Below, in pieces: positions 25,512-34,379 of a stretch of DNA of 47,358 bases. Source of the DNA: JAQVEM01 sp964595565 (GTDB taxonomy: Bacteria > Actinomycetota > Humimicrobiia > Humimicrobiales > Humimicrobiaceae); NCBI GenBank assembly GCA_964595565.1, contig CAZQQX010000012.1:1-47358 (forward strand). Reading direction: 5' to 3'. The notes under the pieces were generated by a model that was not told the origin of the DNA, searched no databases, and was given only the letters and a program-made list of their open reading frames with translations. The first letter of the stretch is position 1, and each line of letters opens with the position of its first letter. The translations under genes and the position numbers were made by a program.

Positions 25512-27578
25512 ATGTTGCATAACATAAATTTTATTGTTCCGATAGCAGCAATAGTCCTGATAACCTTTCTCGGAACTTTTTGTATCTGGATAAATAAAAA
25601 AGGCATTCAGGACATTATCGGCACCTGGATAATGATTCTCTCAATAATTTGGATGACAGCTTATATACTTGAACAGATTACCTCAATAAATTATCTAAAA
25701 GTACTTTTTGATAAGATTCAATATGGCAGTTCTATTCTGCTACCGCTGGGCTTATTCCTGTTGGCAGCCAGATATGTTGACTTTAATAAGATTTTCAAAT
25801 TAAGATACCTTATCCCCATTAGTATTATCCCCGCTGTCACTCTTTTTTTAGCACTGACCAATGAGTTGCATAAATTAGTCTGGGTCGATGCGAAGATTGT
25901 CTTATTTGATTCATTTAGTTTAATTGTTAAACAATATAACATATTACATTTTATATCTATTATCTACAGCGGACTGCTTATTTTAACCGGGATATTTGTT
26001 GTCCTGGTAAATACAATAAAGCTATTTTCAAAACCTGATGGACAGAATCGCTGGAAAAAGTTTTTCTTAATACCTTATATATCAATCCCCTGGCTAATTA
26101 CTATAATAAAATTTGTGGGTTTTAACCCTTTCCCTTATATAGATGAAAATCCCATAATAATCTCTATCTGTACCATTTCTATCATTTTCTTTCTTAATAA
26201 GACCAGCATAAAGGAAATTATGCCCGCAGCATTTGAAACCATCTTTGAGAATATGGATGACGGGGTGATACTTACAGATGGAAAAGGCAGTATTCTAAAA
26301 TTAAATTCTGCTTCCCAGAAAATATTCCAGACCTCTATAAATAAAGTGGCCGGTAAACCTCTTGATTATTTAATATCTGATATGAATGGTAACCCTGACA
26401 ATCTCCTGGAAAATAAAGATTTAAAAATAGGTAATAGCGGAAGCACGTGTTTTTTTAATACCAGACAAACAGATTTAAAAACTAACAGTGGCAAATCCCT
26501 GGGTAAGGTAATCGTATTAAGGGATATAACTGAAATAAGAAAAGCGGAAGAGGATATAAAATATTTAAGCTTTTATGATAAATTAACCGGTGTTTACAAT
26601 AGAGCTTTTTTTGATATTGAGTTAAAAAGACTAAACGCCCAGAGACAGATGCCTTTAAGTCTTGTGCTTGGTGATTTAAATGGACTAAAGCTAATAAATG
26701 ACACTTTTGGTCATATATATGGAGATAAACTTATTAAAAAAGTTGCAAATATATTAAAAGCATGCTTTAGAGAGGAAGACATTGTGGCCAGGTGGGGAGG
26801 AGACGAATTTAGTATCTTACTACCCAAAACTTCATATTCCACCACCGTGGAAATAGTAAACAGGGTTCATAAAAAATGCCGCGAGCACAGCACAGAAACC
26901 ATGCATATAAGTATATCTACAGGAATCATTACTACGGAAAAACCCTATAATAATACTGATAAGTTATTAATTGAAGCAGAGGACAGGATGTACGGACATA
27001 AGCTCATAGAGAATCAGAGCGTGCGGAATTTAATTATATCTTCACTGAGCAAAGCTCTTGAAGAAAGGTATTATGAAACCGAGGAGCACACAAAAAGAAT
27101 AGAAAAGTACAGCCTGCTTTTCGGTGATATCCTTAATCTCCCCGGTACTAAACTTGATAAATTAAGCCTGTTATCCACTCTACATGATATTGGAAAGATT
27201 GGTATTCCTGATAGTATTATCCTTAAACCCGGCAAACTTAACAAAAAGGAATGGAAAATCATGAGAAAACACTCTGAAATTGGTTACAGGATAGCATTGT
27301 CATCCCCTGACCTGGTATACATAGCAAAATCCATTTTGCATCATCATGAAAGATGGGATGGAAAAGGCTATCCCCGGGGCCTGGCCGGTGAAAAAATACC
27401 CCTAGAGTCAAGGATAATATCTATCGTTGATGCTTATGATGCTATGACAAGCGATAGACCGTACAGAAAAGCCCTGACCAGGGAAATGGCTATAGAAGAA
27501 TTAAAAAGATGCAGGGGTTCTCAGTTTGACCCTGCTCTTGTAGATACTTTTATGAATCAATTACTGGTAAAAGAATAA
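25512..27578 (+). CDS. Membrane PAS-GGDEF-HD-GYP c-di-GMP enzyme
   Basis: A 688-residue protein predicted both to make and to degrade c-di-GMP. Residues 1-225 are seven hydrophobic helices of the histidine-kinase-type 7TM sensor module. A PAS domain follows (about 230-345, AFETIFENMDDGVILTDGKG). GGDEF (about 350-510) has an intact active site in ARWGGDEF near residue 428. REED, five residues before GGDEF, fits the RxxD inhibitory site. HD-GYP (about 515-685) has HDIGKIGIP and HHERWDGKGYPRG. All catalytic motifs look intact. AAGGA lies 12 nt before the ATG. It is controlled by the c-di-GMP-II riboswitch upstream. Confidence 0.93.
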   Translation: MLHNINFIVPIAAIVLITFLGTFCIWINKKGIQDIIGTWIMILSIIWMTAYILEQITSINYLKVLFDKIQYGSSILLPLGLFLLAARYVDFNKIFKLRYLIPISIIPAVTLFLALTNELHKLVWVDAKIVLFDSFSLIVKQYNILHFISIIYSGLLILTGIFVVLVNTIKLFSKPDGQNRWKKFFLIPYISIPWLITIIKFVGFNPFPYIDENPIIISICTISIIFFLNKTSIKEIMPAAFETIFENMDDGVILTDGKGSILKLNSASQKIFQTSINKVAGKPLDYLISDMNGNPDNLLENKDLKIGNSGSTCFFNTRQTDLKTNSGKSLGKVIVLRDITEIRKAEEDIKYLSFYDKLTGVYNRAFFDIELKRLNAQRQMPLSLVLGDLNGLKLINDTFGHIYGDKLIKKVANILKACFREEDIVARWGGDEFSILLPKTSYSTTVEIVNRVHKKCREHSTETMHISISTGIITTEKPYNNTDKLLIEAEDRMYGHKLIENQSVRNLIISSLSKALEERYYETEEHTKRIEKYSLLFGDILNLPGTKLDKLSLLSTLHDIGKIGIPDSIILKPGKLNKKEWKIMRKHSEIGYRIALSSPDLVYIAKSILHHHERWDGKGYPRGLAGEKIPLESRIISIVDAYDAMTSDRPYRKALTREMAIEELKRCRGSQFDPALVDTFMNQLLVKE

Positions 27579-27642
27579 GTATGTTAATTTTATTTTAGGT
27601 TGCACAGGCAAATAATATTATCAAGTCGGAGGTAAATTATAA

Positions 27643-28571
27643 ATGTCAGAAATCCGTTTAAACAGAATATTGAAAGTTTTATTTTTAATATTTGTGTATA
27701 TGGCTGTATTTACACTGATATTATTTAATTTACCAAAATTTTCTTATGCCGAAGACAAAGACAATAAACCTGAAGTAAACGTAAATATACAGCTTAACTA
27801 TAAGGATAAACCTGTAGTTAATACAGATGTACAGTTTAACGGAGATACAGAACCCAAAATTAATATAAATATAGATAAAGAAGATAAGGATAATAAAAAT
27901 AAAAAGAAAAAAAATACAAATGTCTGGNNNNNNNNNNNNNNNNNNNNNNNNNNNNNNNNNNNNNNNNNNNNNNNNNNNNNNNNNNNNNNNNNNNNNNNNN
28001 NNNNNNNNNNNNNNNNNNNNNNNNNNNAGATAAAGAAGATAAGGATAATAAAAATAAAAAGAAAAAAAATACAAATGTCTGGCTGGATAACATAAGTAAC
28101 GGGTTTATTCAATACATCTCTAAATATATATCCAGACAAAATAATAGTGTTTTAGCGGGTAAAAATTACACGATAAATATAAAGGATAAAAAGGTCGGGG
28201 ACACCGGAGAGTCAAACAAAAACCCGGTTAAACAAGTCAAATCCAATAGTAAACAAATCAACCCGGTAGAAGATCATGACAGCATTATTATTAAAATTGA
28301 TTATTTGCTGGAAAAAATATTAAAAGTTAAAAAAGAAAAAATCACCAGTAGTATTGGTATAAATATAAATAATATTGAAGACCTGCTGGATACCGAAAAG
28401 ATTATTGAAAAACATCACATTTTAGCGGTAATAGATTTAGATGAAATTATTGATTTAAACTACACGTCAGATATAAAAACGGTAAGAGAAACAGGCCAGA
28501 CTGAAAAACTTCCAGGGTTTGTTTTAAATATCTGGAACAAATTTAAACAGCTGATAATTCTTTATGGCTAA
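27643..28571 (+). CDS. Secreted charged protein of unknown function, interrupted by an assembly gap
   Basis: A signal peptide (hydrophobic core about residues 10-32, ending SYAED) is followed by Asn/Val-rich short repeats (EVNVNIQLNYKDKPVVN then TDVQFNGDTEPKININI), a Lys/Asp/Asn-rich stretch, and after the gap a helical C-terminus ending KFKQLIILYG. As deposited, the frame is broken: the upstream part is in one frame and the downstream part (stop at 28571) in another. Collapsing the duplicated 55-nt flanks of the N run restores a single frame of 257 residues. A strong GGAGG lies 10 nt before the ATG. It is 64 nt after the c-di-GMP enzyme and may share its riboswitch-controlled transcript. No family recognised. 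Confidence 0.65.
27873..28082. other. 100-N scaffold gap with identical 55-nt flanks
   Basis: Bases 27928-28027 are N. The 55 nt before the gap (27873-27927) are identical to the 55 nt after it (28028-28082). An exact shared end of 55 nt looks like two contigs that overlap by one assembler k-mer and were scaffolded without merging. The true locus probably has one copy and no missing bases, though a real tandem repeat cannot be excluded. Confidence 0.9.
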
Positions 28572-28653
28572 CGCTCCTCATATCTACTGAACTTACTACT
28601 TTCGCTTTTTACCCGAAGCTATTTTTAAAAAGATAAATAGTTTTAATAAAAAA

Positions 28654-28682
28654 TTGTTAACTATCTGGATATTCTCTATAAT
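28654..28682 (+). promoter_or_regulatory. Promoter before the GNAT-like gene
   Basis: TTGTTA at 28654-28659, a 17-nt spacer and a perfect TATAAT at 28677-28682. Transcription would start near 28689, about 40 nt before the coding start at 28731. Confidence 0.55.
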
Positions 28683-28730
28683 ATTGTTATTTACAACAAA
28701 AGTAGCATTATAAGTTAATATATATTATAT

Positions 28731-29993
28731 ATGCATAAATATAGCCTGAGGGTAATCGGGGAATATAAGCCAGATTCTTTTAATAGTTTAAACCTAAACA
28801 GGTTGAAAGAATTTGTAATTGTTCCCTATTATATAGACTGGTACAAAAGCAGCCAGTCAAATAATATTCACCCCCTGTTCATTCAGGAAATTGAGTATCT
28901 TAATCCTACGAATATTACCATACCCGGGATTATAGGTAGAAATCCTTTTTTTGACCATGCTCAGATTAAATTTTTTATTGCCTGTGACAATAACAGACCT
29001 GTGGGGAGGATACTGTCTTTTATTAATTATACATATAACCTGAAATACGGGGATAACATTGGCTGGTTTGGGCTGTTCGAATCAATTGAAAACAGGCATG
29101 TTGCAGAAATGCTTATTGACGGAGCTGTAGACTACCTAAAGGCCAATGGATGCAGAAAGATTATAGGTCCTGCAAAATTTAACGCGGGAGGAGAAATTGG
29201 ACTGCTTGTAAATGGATTTGAAAACAAGCCCTATTTTATGGAACCCTACAACGCGCCTTACTACAGGGACTTTTTTGAAGGATATGGATTGACCGATGAA
29301 AACGACTGGTACAGCGTGGTCACTGATGAAACTCTTTCCAGTAAGTATATGGAACGGATTGAAAAAGTCCTGGATAAAGTTTCAAACAGGAGACCGGGCA
29401 TTCTGGGTAAGGTAAAAATAAGAAAAGTAAATTTTAAACATTATAAAAATGATATCGAAAAGATTAAAAAACTTTACAATGACCTGTGGGAGAGTGAGAA
29501 TCACCCCCAGCAGGTCAGACTGACAGATAAAGAATTCAACTACCTGGCCATGGCTATCAAAGACGTGTCTATGGAGGGGCTAATTTTTTTAATAGAACTG
29601 GATAATAAGCCCATAGGTTTATCTATAAATATACCCGATATAAATGAAGTAATCTATAATTTTGATAAAACCTGGCCGTACATGCCTTCCGAGCTTTTTC
29701 TTAACCCCAGGGATTTAAGCCGGGACATTAAAATTTATAACCAGATCAAAATGAGACTTAAAACAAAAAGTTTTACCAGATTAAGAATTCTACTGCTGGG
29801 AGTGGAAAAAAATTTTAGAAAAGCAGGCATAGAATCCAGAATATTCAACACCATCAGTAAGAGTGCGGTTAACCATGGGTTTCGCTTCGCCTCGGGTTCA
29901 CAGCTGGCCGATATAAATTTTGATATTATAAATCCCATTTTCAGACTGGGTAAAGTTGCGTTTACCTGGAGGGTATATAAGATTAATATTTAG
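28731..29993 (+). CDS. GNAT-fold protein (YghO-like)
   Basis: A 420-residue protein resembling the YghO-type acetyltransferase-like family. The first half has IPGIIGRNPFFDHAQIKFFIA, a strand pattern with RPVGRILSFINYTYN, and GWFGLFES followed by CRKIIGPAKFNAGGEIGLLVNGF, a conserved block of that family. The second half shows a further GNAT-like core (LIFLIELDNKPIGLSINIPD, RLRILLLGVEKNFRKAGIES), where the last segment corresponds to the acetyl-CoA loop. No ribosome binding site is evident before the ATG. The substrate is unknown. Convergent with the GT4 gene, 4 nt apart. Confidence 0.7.
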   Translation: MHKYSLRVIGEYKPDSFNSLNLNRLKEFVIVPYYIDWYKSSQSNNIHPLFIQEIEYLNPTNITIPGIIGRNPFFDHAQIKFFIACDNNRPVGRILSFINYTYNLKYGDNIGWFGLFESIENRHVAEMLIDGAVDYLKANGCRKIIGPAKFNAGGEIGLLVNGFENKPYFMEPYNAPYYRDFFEGYGLTDENDWYSVVTDETLSSKYMERIEKVLDKVSNRRPGILGKVKIRKVNFKHYKNDIEKIKKLYNDLWESENHPQQVRLTDKEFNYLAMAIKDVSMEGLIFLIELDNKPIGLSINIPDINEVIYNFDKTWPYMPSELFLNPRDLSRDIKIYNQIKMRLKTKSFTRLRILLLGVEKNFRKAGIESRIFNTISKSAVNHGFRFASGSQLADINFDIINPIFRLGKVAFTWRVYKINI

Positions 29994-29997
29994 CCTT

Positions 29998-31176
29998 TTA
30001 AAGTAAAGACCGGTAATAGATTTTTTCAAACCGGTCTAAGGTTCTCTCAATATCATGTTTGCTTATGAGCTCCCGGCTATTTTCTGACATCTTATCCCGT
30101 AGTTTTTTATTTAATGCCAGCCTGAGGATTTTAGAAGCAGCGTCCTTTTCATTACCCGGTTCAAAAAGATAGCCATTTATACCATCTTTTACCAGCTCTG
30201 GCACGGCCATAGACCTTGCCGCAATAACCGGTAATCCACACGCCATTGCTTCCATGATAGATAACCCCTGCAACTCCACTTCGCTGGCGCTGAGAAAAAT
30301 ATCACTGGCATGGTAAAGATTCTTTAAATCCCGGTTGCTGACAAAATCAGTAAATACAACCTGACCGGAAAGACCTCTCTCATGGGTTATTTCTTCCAGC
30401 TTTTCTTTTTCCTTTCCTCTTCCGGTTATTATAAATTGAAAATCAATTTTATCTTTTATCCGGCTAAGAGCACTCAGGAGAAGGTCGGTTCTTTTTTCCT
30501 TATCAAGCCTGCCGGCAGAAAGGAAATTTAATTTACCCCTGCCAATTTTATATTTTGATAAGACCTTATCGCCGGATTCAGGTTTTATAAATTCTTTTAG
30601 TTCAAGACCGTTTGAGATAACTTTCACAGGGTTTTTTACTCCTGAATTTTTAATTATTCTTCTGGCATATAGGGTGGGGACAGTTACAATATCTATTTTG
30701 TTAAATAGTCCCGAGAAATAACTCCATAGTATTTTTTCCATCATCATATATAAAAGGGTACCTTCCCTTAAATTTAAATTATACATCCAGTTATAAGGTG
30801 TAAAATGATTGGTCCCCACTATTTTAATATTCTTTTTTATTGCAAACACCGCTGCTGCCCTTGCCGTAAATAAATGATCCGCTATATGAACTACATCAGG
30901 GTCAAAGTTGTCAAAAAATTTCCTCAGGCTCAGGGGAGCAAATGGAGAAAACCTGAATTCCCTGTGGAATAAAACCGGAAGCGAGCTTATTCTGTATACA
31001 CTGATACCATCCTCATCGGTTTTCCTGCCTTTAAGTTTTTTCCCGGGGCAAACAACCGCAATTTTATGCCTCCTTCTGGCCAGCCCCCTGACCAGATGAA
31101 TGGTTGCTATTCCGGATCCCGTAATTTCAGGGGGATAGCTTTCAAGGGCAAATAATATTTTTAACTTACGGTTCAT
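29998..31176 (-). CDS. GT4 family glycosyltransferase
   Basis: A 392-residue GT-B fold enzyme. The N-terminal acceptor domain has PPEITGSGIATIHLVRGLARRGH-like features and GTNHFTPYNWMYNL, resembling diacylglycerol and mannosyl transferases. The C-terminal nucleotide-sugar domain has FLSAGRLDKEKRTDLLLSAL and the E-x7-E motif in EVELQGLSIMEAMACGLPVIA. It probably transfers a sugar to a lipid or envelope glycan at the inner membrane face. The start overlaps the end of the DedA gene by 11 nt, implying coupled translation. Confidence 0.87.
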   Translation of the reverse strand: MNRKLKILFALESYPPEITGSGIATIHLVRGLARRRHKIAVVCPGKKLKGRKTDEDGISVYRISSLPVLFHREFRFSPFAPLSLRKFFDNFDPDVVHIADHLFTARAAAVFAIKKNIKIVGTNHFTPYNWMYNLNLREGTLLYMMMEKILWSYFSGLFNKIDIVTVPTLYARRIIKNSGVKNPVKVISNGLELKEFIKPESGDKVLSKYKIGRGKLNFLSAGRLDKEKRTDLLLSALSRIKDKIDFQFIITGRGKEKEKLEEITHERGLSGQVVFTDFVSNRDLKNLYHASDIFLSASEVELQGLSIMEAMACGLPVIAARSMAVPELVKDGINGYLFEPGNEKDAASKILRLALNKKLRDKMSENSRELISKHDIERTLDRFEKIYYRSLL

Positions 31177-31768
31177 ATCGTTTAAAAAACTTTCTTGTAA
31201 ATCTCTGGATTAAGAAGTATACAGCTATAGATAAAATTAATACCAGTGTTCCGATAAGAGTGCTGTATCCGAGGTACTTTCCAATAAGTTCGCTTGCCTC
31301 TCCGAAAAAATATCCAAGGAGCATAAAAAACATAACTTTGGGAATTGTTGCCAGAAAATTGAACCATATAAACTTCTTTATATCTACACGGAAAACTCCG
31401 GCCGCAATAAGAAAAGGGAATCCTATTATATGGGTAATTTTTGCCGTAAATAGGATTTTACCCTGATGATTTTTAAATTTATTATTTAATTCTTCAAAAC
31501 AGGCAAGCTTATCCGGAGTAAGGCCTAAAAATCTGCTACTGTGGTTAACGATATTTTTCCTTCCCAGATATCCGACACAGTACCATAAAATATCTGCAAA
31601 AAGGTCCGCAACTACGATCAGGGGATAAAGAATAAAAATATTCAGATATCCCGACGCTGCAAGAAAAGATGAAATAATCATAACCAGGGGCCCTTCTATT
31701 AAAACCAGCAGAAATATTACTGGATACCCGTATCTTGCAAGCAGTTCAATTATCTGTGAAGAATCCAT
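31166..31768 (-). CDS. DedA/VTT family membrane protein
   Basis: A 200-residue membrane protein with the DedA signature: a re-entrant hydrophobic start (GYPVIFLLVLIEGPLVMIISSFLAASG), the conserved acidic and Gly residues in DLFADILWYCVGYLGR, and AKITHIIGFPFLIAAGVFRVDIKKFIWFNFLATIPK in place of the usual R-x-x-P-G box. DedA-type proteins act in lipid flipping and envelope maintenance. The pairing with a GT4 enzyme suggests glycolipid synthesis or transport. GGGAA precedes the ATG. Confidence 0.85.
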   Translation of the reverse strand: MDSSQIIELLARYGYPVIFLLVLIEGPLVMIISSFLAASGYLNIFILYPLIVVADLFADILWYCVGYLGRKNIVNHSSRFLGLTPDKLACFEELNNKFKNHQGKILFTAKITHIIGFPFLIAAGVFRVDIKKFIWFNFLATIPKVMFFMLLGYFFGEASELIGKYLGYSTLIGTLVLILSIAVYFLIQRFTRKFFKRYEP

Positions 31769-31986
31769 GGATTCCCTTTTCCGGGATTAAATACTTGATA
31801 AGGATATATTTTAGAATAATTCTGCAACTAAATAAAGCTGCATTCTAATAATTTGCGGTATCAAAGATGCTAAAAAAATCAGTAAGATATTTTTCATTAA
31901 TTATAAACCTTCAGATCTCCAGATTTTCCTCATTTTTAGTTGCTATGATACATTTCATAAAAAATAAAAAACAGGGAGAAAATTCA

Positions 31987-33498
31987 ATGGCCACAGATAA
32001 TATATTAAAAAAAATGCAAGCCGGGATATCCGGTAAAATAAGAGCGCAATTAAATATGACAGACAGGGCGGAAAGAAAAAGAAGAGGGATTTTAATAACA
32101 GTTGCAGCAGTTGTTATGGTAACCGGCACTATGCTGACCCTTACATCCTGCATGGGTGGATTAATGGGAGGAAGAGCTTCTAATGATACATCAGGTGCAA
32201 CTCAGGAAGAATCACAGACTTTTCAGGTATCAATGGGTGATATTTCACAGGAAATATCCGTAACCGGTTCTGTTGATTCCAAAAATTACACCACCTACAA
32301 TCTACGAGTTTCAGGAGAGGTACTGGGAGCCTTAGAAGCAGGGGACGCTTTTAAAGAAGAAGAGCTTCTGGTACAAATTGATGATAGTGAAAAAAAGGAC
32401 AGTCTGTTTGAAATAGAAAAGAATTTAGAAATGTCTGAAAGCTCCCTTAAGCTTGCAAAACTAAGTTACCAGAGTGCCCTGGACTCCAATCATATTGCAA
32501 TACAACAGGCTCAGATTAATGAACAGAAGGCAGCAGAATCTACCGAAAATGCCCTCAAATCTCTTCAAATTTCAATGGAAAGTGCAGATGCATCTGTAGA
32601 GAGTGCAGAGCGAGCTCTTGAAGAAGCAGAAGAATTACTGGAAATGTACGAAGATGGCCCCCTTACAACTGACATGCAGCTTGCACAGTATGAGTCGAAT
32701 GTAGAATCGGCTGAAGAAAAAGTGGAATCGGCAGAGCTTTCAGAAGAATCAACAAAGTTACAATCAGAATCTTCATATGAAAGTGCACTTATGAGCCAGT
32801 CTTCTACATACTGGTCAAATCTATCCAGTCTGCAGTCTGCAGAAAAGGCAATGACGCAGGCCGCTGAAAATCTGAAGCAGACAGAAATACAGTTGGAACT
32901 TGCGAATAAAGAGTACGAAAATGCAAAAGAAGATCTGGGGGAATATACAGTACACGCTCCCTATGATGGTGTAGTTGTTTCAACTGATTTTACGACCGGA
33001 GGGGAGATAAATGAAGGTGGCTCCATTTCAATTATCAGTAATGATTTCATAATAAAAGCTATGGTCAGTGAAAGCGATATAGTTAAAATATCCGTCGGCC
33101 AGGAATCAAATGTTACGCTGGATGCTTACCCTGATATTACACTTACAGGAAACGTAGAAAAAATAATTCCCGTAGGCAGTGAAGAGAGCAATATAGTTTA
33201 CTATGAGACTACCATAAGTTTTAAAAATGAATCAGACCTGGAAATACTTTACGGAATGTCGGCCAATATTTATATAGTAGATATTATGGCAGAAGACGTA
33301 CTCTATGTACCCATCCAGGCAGTATATGAGGAAGAAGGGGAAAGTTATGTAGATGTAATTGTATTAGGTAAGAGCGAAGAAGAGGAAAGAGCCCAAAATG
33401 TAATAAAAACCAAAATCACAACAGGTGTTAATAATTATTATTATATAGAAGTAATTTCAGGATTAAGTAAAGGCGATATCATAGCTACTTCAAGATGA
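31987..33498 (+). CDS. HlyD/MacA-type membrane fusion protein
   Basis: The periplasmic adaptor of the following MacB-type exporter. The frame is open from 31867, but ATG at 31987 has GGGAG about 9 nt upstream and gives 503 residues, the preferred start. It has a hydrophobic segment at about 35-55 with a Cys at 55 (TLTSCMGG), and a first barrel strand (QEISVTGSVDSKNYTTYNLRVSG). A long Ser/Glu/Ala-rich coiled coil follows (about 150-310). The second half-barrel is TVHAPYDGVVVSTDFTTGGEINEGGSI, and a beta-barrel and membrane-proximal domain close the protein. About 40 nt separate it from the ATPase gene. Confidence 0.88.
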   Translation: MATDNILKKMQAGISGKIRAQLNMTDRAERKRRGILITVAAVVMVTGTMLTLTSCMGGLMGGRASNDTSGATQEESQTFQVSMGDISQEISVTGSVDSKNYTTYNLRVSGEVLGALEAGDAFKEEELLVQIDDSEKKDSLFEIEKNLEMSESSLKLAKLSYQSALDSNHIAIQQAQINEQKAAESTENALKSLQISMESADASVESAERALEEAEELLEMYEDGPLTTDMQLAQYESNVESAEEKVESAELSEESTKLQSESSYESALMSQSSTYWSNLSSLQSAEKAMTQAAENLKQTEIQLELANKEYENAKEDLGEYTVHAPYDGVVVSTDFTTGGEINEGGSISIISNDFIIKAMVSESDIVKISVGQESNVTLDAYPDITLTGNVEKIIPVGSEESNIVYYETTISFKNESDLEILYGMSANIYIVDIMAEDVLYVPIQAVYEEEGESYVDVIVLGKSEEEERAQNVIKTKITTGVNNYYYIEVISGLSKGDIIATSR

Positions 33499-33539
33499 TA
33501 AATTTAAGGTAGAAAAAAATAAATTTTTGGGAGTTTTAA

Positions 33540-34310
33540 ATGAGTGACAAAATAATAGATATGAAAAAAATTTTGAAAATATACAAAATCGGAGATTTTA
33601 AACTTTTTGCACTGAGAGGATTGGAACTGGAAATAAGAAAAGGAGAGTTCGTTTCCATAATGGGACCTTCAGGTTCGGGAAAGTCCACACTTATGAATAT
33701 TATAGGATGCCTTGATACCCCTACTTCCGGTTCGTATGTAATTGAGGATGAAGATGTAAGCAAGCTAAAAGATGACCGGCTTGCAGAGATACGTAATAAA
33801 AAGATAGGCTTCGTTTTCCAGACTTTCAATCTTCTTCCAAGGTCAAATATTACAGGGAACATAGAACTGCCACTGATTTACTCCAAATCAGCCCCGATAC
33901 GAATCAGAAGGACACTTATAGATAAAGTGGTTGATTCGGTAGGACTAACAGACTGGAAAAAGCACAGGCCCTCTGAGCTTTCAGGCGGCCAGAGACAGAG
34001 AGTTGCTATTGCAAGAGCCCTGGTAAATAACCCCTCTCTCATACTTGCCGATGAGCCGACAGGTAACCTGGATTCAAGAACCGGGGAGGAAATTATTGCC
34101 ATATTCCAGAAATTAAACAGGGAAGGAAAGACCATAATACTTGTTACACACGAACTTGAAATAGCCATGCATACCAGCAGGATTATATATCTAAAAGACG
34201 GCATCATAACAAATGAAGAGATAGTAGACTCTCCTGTTGACGCTATAGCGAAACTAAATAAAATGCCCGGATTGGAGGATAAGATGAATAATTCCGGAGT
34301 AAATAAATAA
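33540..34310 (+). CDS. MacB-type ABC transporter ATP-binding protein
   Basis: 256 residues. Walker A is GPSGSGKSTLMNIIGCLD, the Q loop follows in VFQTFNLLPRSN, the signature is LSGGQRQRVAIARAL, Walker B is LILADEPTGNLDS, and the switch is in LVTHELEIA. This matches the LolD/MacB/FtsE group, which pairs with FtsX-fold permeases. In many bacteria outside Proteobacteria the MacB ATPase and permease are separate genes, as here. GGGAG lies 6 nt before the ATG. Confidence 0.93.
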   Translation: MSDKIIDMKKILKIYKIGDFKLFALRGLELEIRKGEFVSIMGPSGSGKSTLMNIIGCLDTPTSGSYVIEDEDVSKLKDDRLAEIRNKKIGFVFQTFNLLPRSNITGNIELPLIYSKSAPIRIRRTLIDKVVDSVGLTDWKKHRPSELSGGQRQRVAIARALVNNPSLILADEPTGNLDSRTGEEIIAIFQKLNREGKTIILVTHELEIAMHTSRIIYLKDGIITNEEIVDSPVDAIAKLNKMPGLEDKMNNSGVNK

Positions 34311-34379
34311 AATTCCTGACAGAAGGAATAATTAGCAGAATTTCGGTATAAAAAATGAATTCTAATAGAAGGAAAAAAA

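Noticed and set aside
27600..27642. Possible class I (GEMM) c-di-GMP riboswitch before the secreted protein (GCACAGGCAAA)
   Set aside because: Only the CACAGG-like string is there; the GGACGCAAAG core and tetraloop receptor helices are missing and the space is too short.
27730..28139. Minus-strand frames running through the N gap
   Set aside because: They are open only because N codons are not read as stops, and they mirror the Lys-rich repeat.
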